NCBI GenBank assembly: GCA_036391875.1 | Contig: DASVZA010000022.1 | Coordinates: 14,103 to 78,102, forward strand | Length of the DNA: 64,000 bases | Reading direction: 5' to 3' | Source: Parasulfuritortus sp036391875 | Lineage (GTDB): Bacteria; Pseudomonadota; Gammaproteobacteria; Burkholderiales; Thiobacillaceae | Shown: positions 62,171-64,000 of the stretch, in pieces | Position numbering within the stretch: position 1 is the first letter of the stretch | Layout of the letters: each line of letters starts with the position of its first letter | The notes under the pieces: model-generated | Told to the model about the DNA's origin: nothing | The model's database searches: none | Seen by the model: only the letters and a program-made list of their open reading frames with translations | Program-made: the position numbers and the translations under genes

Positions 62171-63658
62171 GTGGAATTTAGCATAAAAAGCCGGAGCCCA
62201 GAAAAGCACAAGACCGGCTGCGCGGTGGTGGGCGTCTATGAGCAACGCAAGCTGGCGCCGGCCGCCAAGGTGCTGGATCAAGCGGCGGATGGCGCGCTGA
62301 GCAAGCTGCTGAAACGGGGCGACATCGACGGCAAGGCCGGTTCGACGTTGTTGTTCCATGCCCCGGCCGGACTGGCCTGCGAACGGATTCTGCTGGTCGG
62401 CTTGGGCAAGGAAAAAGAGGTCACCGACAAGGCTTATCTCGATGGGGTGCGCGCCGCGGTCAAGGCGGTGGGCGCAACCGGTGCGGCCGATGCCGCCTTC
62501 TATCTGGCCGAGGTCCCGGTGGGCAAGCGCGCCGTGGGCTGGAAGATCGAACAGGCGATTCTGGCGGCCGGGGACGTGCTGTACAAGTTCGACCGGTTGA
62601 AGAGCGAGAAGGGGAACGACAAGCGGCCCTTCCACAAAATGAGCCTGATGGTCGATGCCGCCGAGGTCAAGGCAGCCGAGGCTGCTGCCGTCCACGGCCA
62701 AGCCATCGTCAACGGCATGGGGTTGGCCAAGGATCTCGGCAACCTGCCCGGCAACCATTGCACCCCGACCTACCTGGCCGACCAGGCCAAGACGCTGGCC
62801 AAGGCCAACGGCCTGAAGATCCAGGTCCTGGAGCAGAAGGACATGGAAAAGCTGGGCATGGGCTCGCTGCTGTCGGTGGCCAAGGGCTCCGACCAGCCGC
62901 CCAAGTTCATCGTCATGCAGTACCACGGCGGCGCCAAGGCCGACAAGCCGGTGGTCCTGGTCGGCAAGGGCATCACCTTCGATTCGGGCGGCATCTCGCT
63001 CAAGCCGGCCGCCGAAATGGACGAGATGAAGTACGACATGTGCGGCGCCGCCTCGGTGCTGGGCACGCTGCAGGCGGTGGCCGAGATGAAGCTGCCGCTC
63101 AACGTGGTCGGCCTGGTGCCGACCTGCGAGAACCTACCCAGCGGCAACGCCAACAAGCCGGGCGACATCGTCACCTCCATGTCCGGCCAGACCATCGAGG
63201 TGCTCAACACCGATGCCGAAGGCCGATTGATCCTGTGCGACGCGCTGACCTATGCCGAACGTTTCGAGCCGGCCGCCGTGATTGACGTCGCCACCCTGAC
63301 CGGCGCCTGCGTGATCGCCCTCGGCCACGTGGTGTCCGGCCTGCTGGCCAACGACGACGATCTGGCGCGCGCGGTCTACCAGGCCGGCGAAGCCTCCGGC
63401 GACCGCTGCTGGCAGTTGCCCCTGTTGGACGAATACCAGGATCAACTCAAGAGCAACTTCGCCGACATGGCCAATATCGGCGGCCGGCCGGCGGGCACCA
63501 TCACCGCTTCGGCCTTCCTGTCGCGCTTCGCGAAGAAGTACAAGTGGGCGCACCTGGATATCGCCGGCACGGCCTGGAAGTCGGGCAAGGACAAGGGCAG
63601 CACCGGGCGGCCGGTGCCGTTGCTGGTGCATTTCCTGGCGGGCAGGGTGAAGCGCTAG
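62171..63658 (+). CDS. pepA: Leucyl aminopeptidase PepA
   Basis: 495 residues, GTG start after AGGAG. M17 family: GKGITFDSGGISLKP, the NTDAEGRLILCDAL signature with metal ligands, and VIDVATLTGACVIALG. Cytosolic dinuclear aminopeptidase; E. coli PepA also binds DNA at cer sites. The lptFG-pepA divergence is a common proteobacterial arrangement. Confidence 0.97.
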   Translation: MEFSIKSRSPEKHKTGCAVVGVYEQRKLAPAAKVLDQAADGALSKLLKRGDIDGKAGSTLLFHAPAGLACERILLVGLGKEKEVTDKAYLDGVRAAVKAVGATGAADAAFYLAEVPVGKRAVGWKIEQAILAAGDVLYKFDRLKSEKGNDKRPFHKMSLMVDAAEVKAAEAAAVHGQAIVNGMGLAKDLGNLPGNHCTPTYLADQAKTLAKANGLKIQVLEQKDMEKLGMGSLLSVAKGSDQPPKFIVMQYHGGAKADKPVVLVGKGITFDSGGISLKPAAEMDEMKYDMCGAASVLGTLQAVAEMKLPLNVVGLVPTCENLPSGNANKPGDIVTSMSGQTIEVLNTDAEGRLILCDALTYAERFEPAAVIDVATLTGACVIALGHVVSGLLANDDDLARAVYQAGEASGDRCWQLPLLDEYQDQLKSNFADMANIGGRPAGTITASAFLSRFAKKYKWAHLDIAGTAWKSGKDKGSTGRPVPLLVHFLAGRVKR

Positions 63659-64000
63659 GGGTCTTTTCTTCCTTCGGCTTTCATTCGTTGAGAGCTGTGG
63701 TCTCAGGGAGGGGCTGTGTGAGTTGGGCGGCATTGGCCGGGGGCGGCCCGGCGGCCGGTTACTTTCTTTGCTCGTGCAAAGAAAGCTAACCAAAGAAAGC
63801 ACGCCCCGCATCCGTCGAAACCCCGAGATTTCATGTCGAGGCCGGGCAGCTGCGCAACTCGCCCTTCGGGCTCAGACAGTGCTCGCCGACAGCCCCCGGC
63901 CTCGCCCCGAAATCTCGGCTCCGGCTGAAGGGGGAGCAAAGCAAACCGTCTGCAATGTAGAGGAGTAACCACTTGGTGGTCGGTGTGATGTACTGAAGGT
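63659..64000. other. Non-coding region after pepA with large nested inverted repeats
   Basis: No credible gene in 342 bases. It holds a hairpin GGTTACTTTCTTTGC / GCAAAGAAAGCTAACC (63757-63771 and 63776-63791, one bulge) and a larger inverted pair, CCGAGATTTC...GAGGCCGGG (63823-63846) with its mirror (63895-63918), enclosing CTGCGCAACTCGCCCTTCGG. This string is a type of intergenic repeat seen in many proteobacterial genomes; function unknown. Confidence 0.7.

Overview
The window is GC-rich bacterial chromosome, almost entirely coding. It reads as a sulfur-oxidising betaproteobacterium, most likely in or near Thiobacillaceae / Nitrosomonadales. Support for this: a dissimilatory sat-aprBA set of the kind used for sulfite oxidation via APS; the order ilvB-ilvH-ilvC-psd-pssA-leuA; ruvC-x-ruvA-ruvB running into a complete tol-pal locus; and lptFG divergent from pepA. 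Genus is inference. The window holds no rRNA, CRISPR array, prophage or complete insertion sequence, and one tRNA (Lys-TTT).

Layout. 1-1417: end of an exbB-exbD-tonB energy-transduction operon. 1470-9747 (minus): sat, aprB, aprA, a hairpin terminator, then a YkgJ-type cysteine-cluster protein, a NorQ/CbbQ-type AAA+ ATPase, a NorD/CbbO-type VWA protein and an 80-residue unknown, packed as one unit. 10129-12028: sixA and an EAL-HDOD protein, separated by a MITE-like element. 12158-17290 (minus): chemotaxis genes cheV, cheV, cheY, cheZ, cheA without receptors, cheR or cheB. 17432-19618: CbiM-like membrane protein, HAD phosphatase, outer-membrane protein. 19651-26809: tripartite RND efflux operon with a divergent acrR-like repressor and a near-copy of the E. 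coli AcrR operator. 26841-37608: yebC, a second MITE-like element, ruvC, a UbiA/MenA-type prenyltransferase, ruvA, ruvB, ybgC-tolQRAB-pal-cpoB, queE, queC. 37652-40399: tRNA-Lys, a short PEP-CTERM-like secreted protein, an ATM1-type ABC exporter. 40537-47084: branched-chain amino acid and phospholipid genes with a probable leaderless leader peptide before leuA. 47159-49690 (minus): monoheme membrane protein, DUF2069, HugZ-like and WrbA genes. 49791-55855: sucCD, holC, a small unknown, valS, a membrane protein. 55898-62062: secreted protein, proB, obgE, rpmA, rplU, RDD protein, lptG, lptF. 62171-64000: pepA and a large structured intergenic repeat.

How the genes fit together. Sat and AprBA interconvert sulfite, APS and sulfate with ATP formation. 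The YkgJ-AAA+-VWA-small protein block behind them is built like the NorQD and CbbQO metalloenzyme-activation machines but has no Rubisco or nitric-oxide reductase partner in the window. It is the best candidate here for an undescribed system: a chaperone or activase, possibly for the APS reductase branch. The remaining points of interest are mostly regulatory or mobile: two related MITE-like elements abutting gene ends (one reaching the start of ruvC), REP-like palindromes, the conserved AcrR operator, an RND pump with an extra roughly 50-residue membrane insertion, and the leuA leader.
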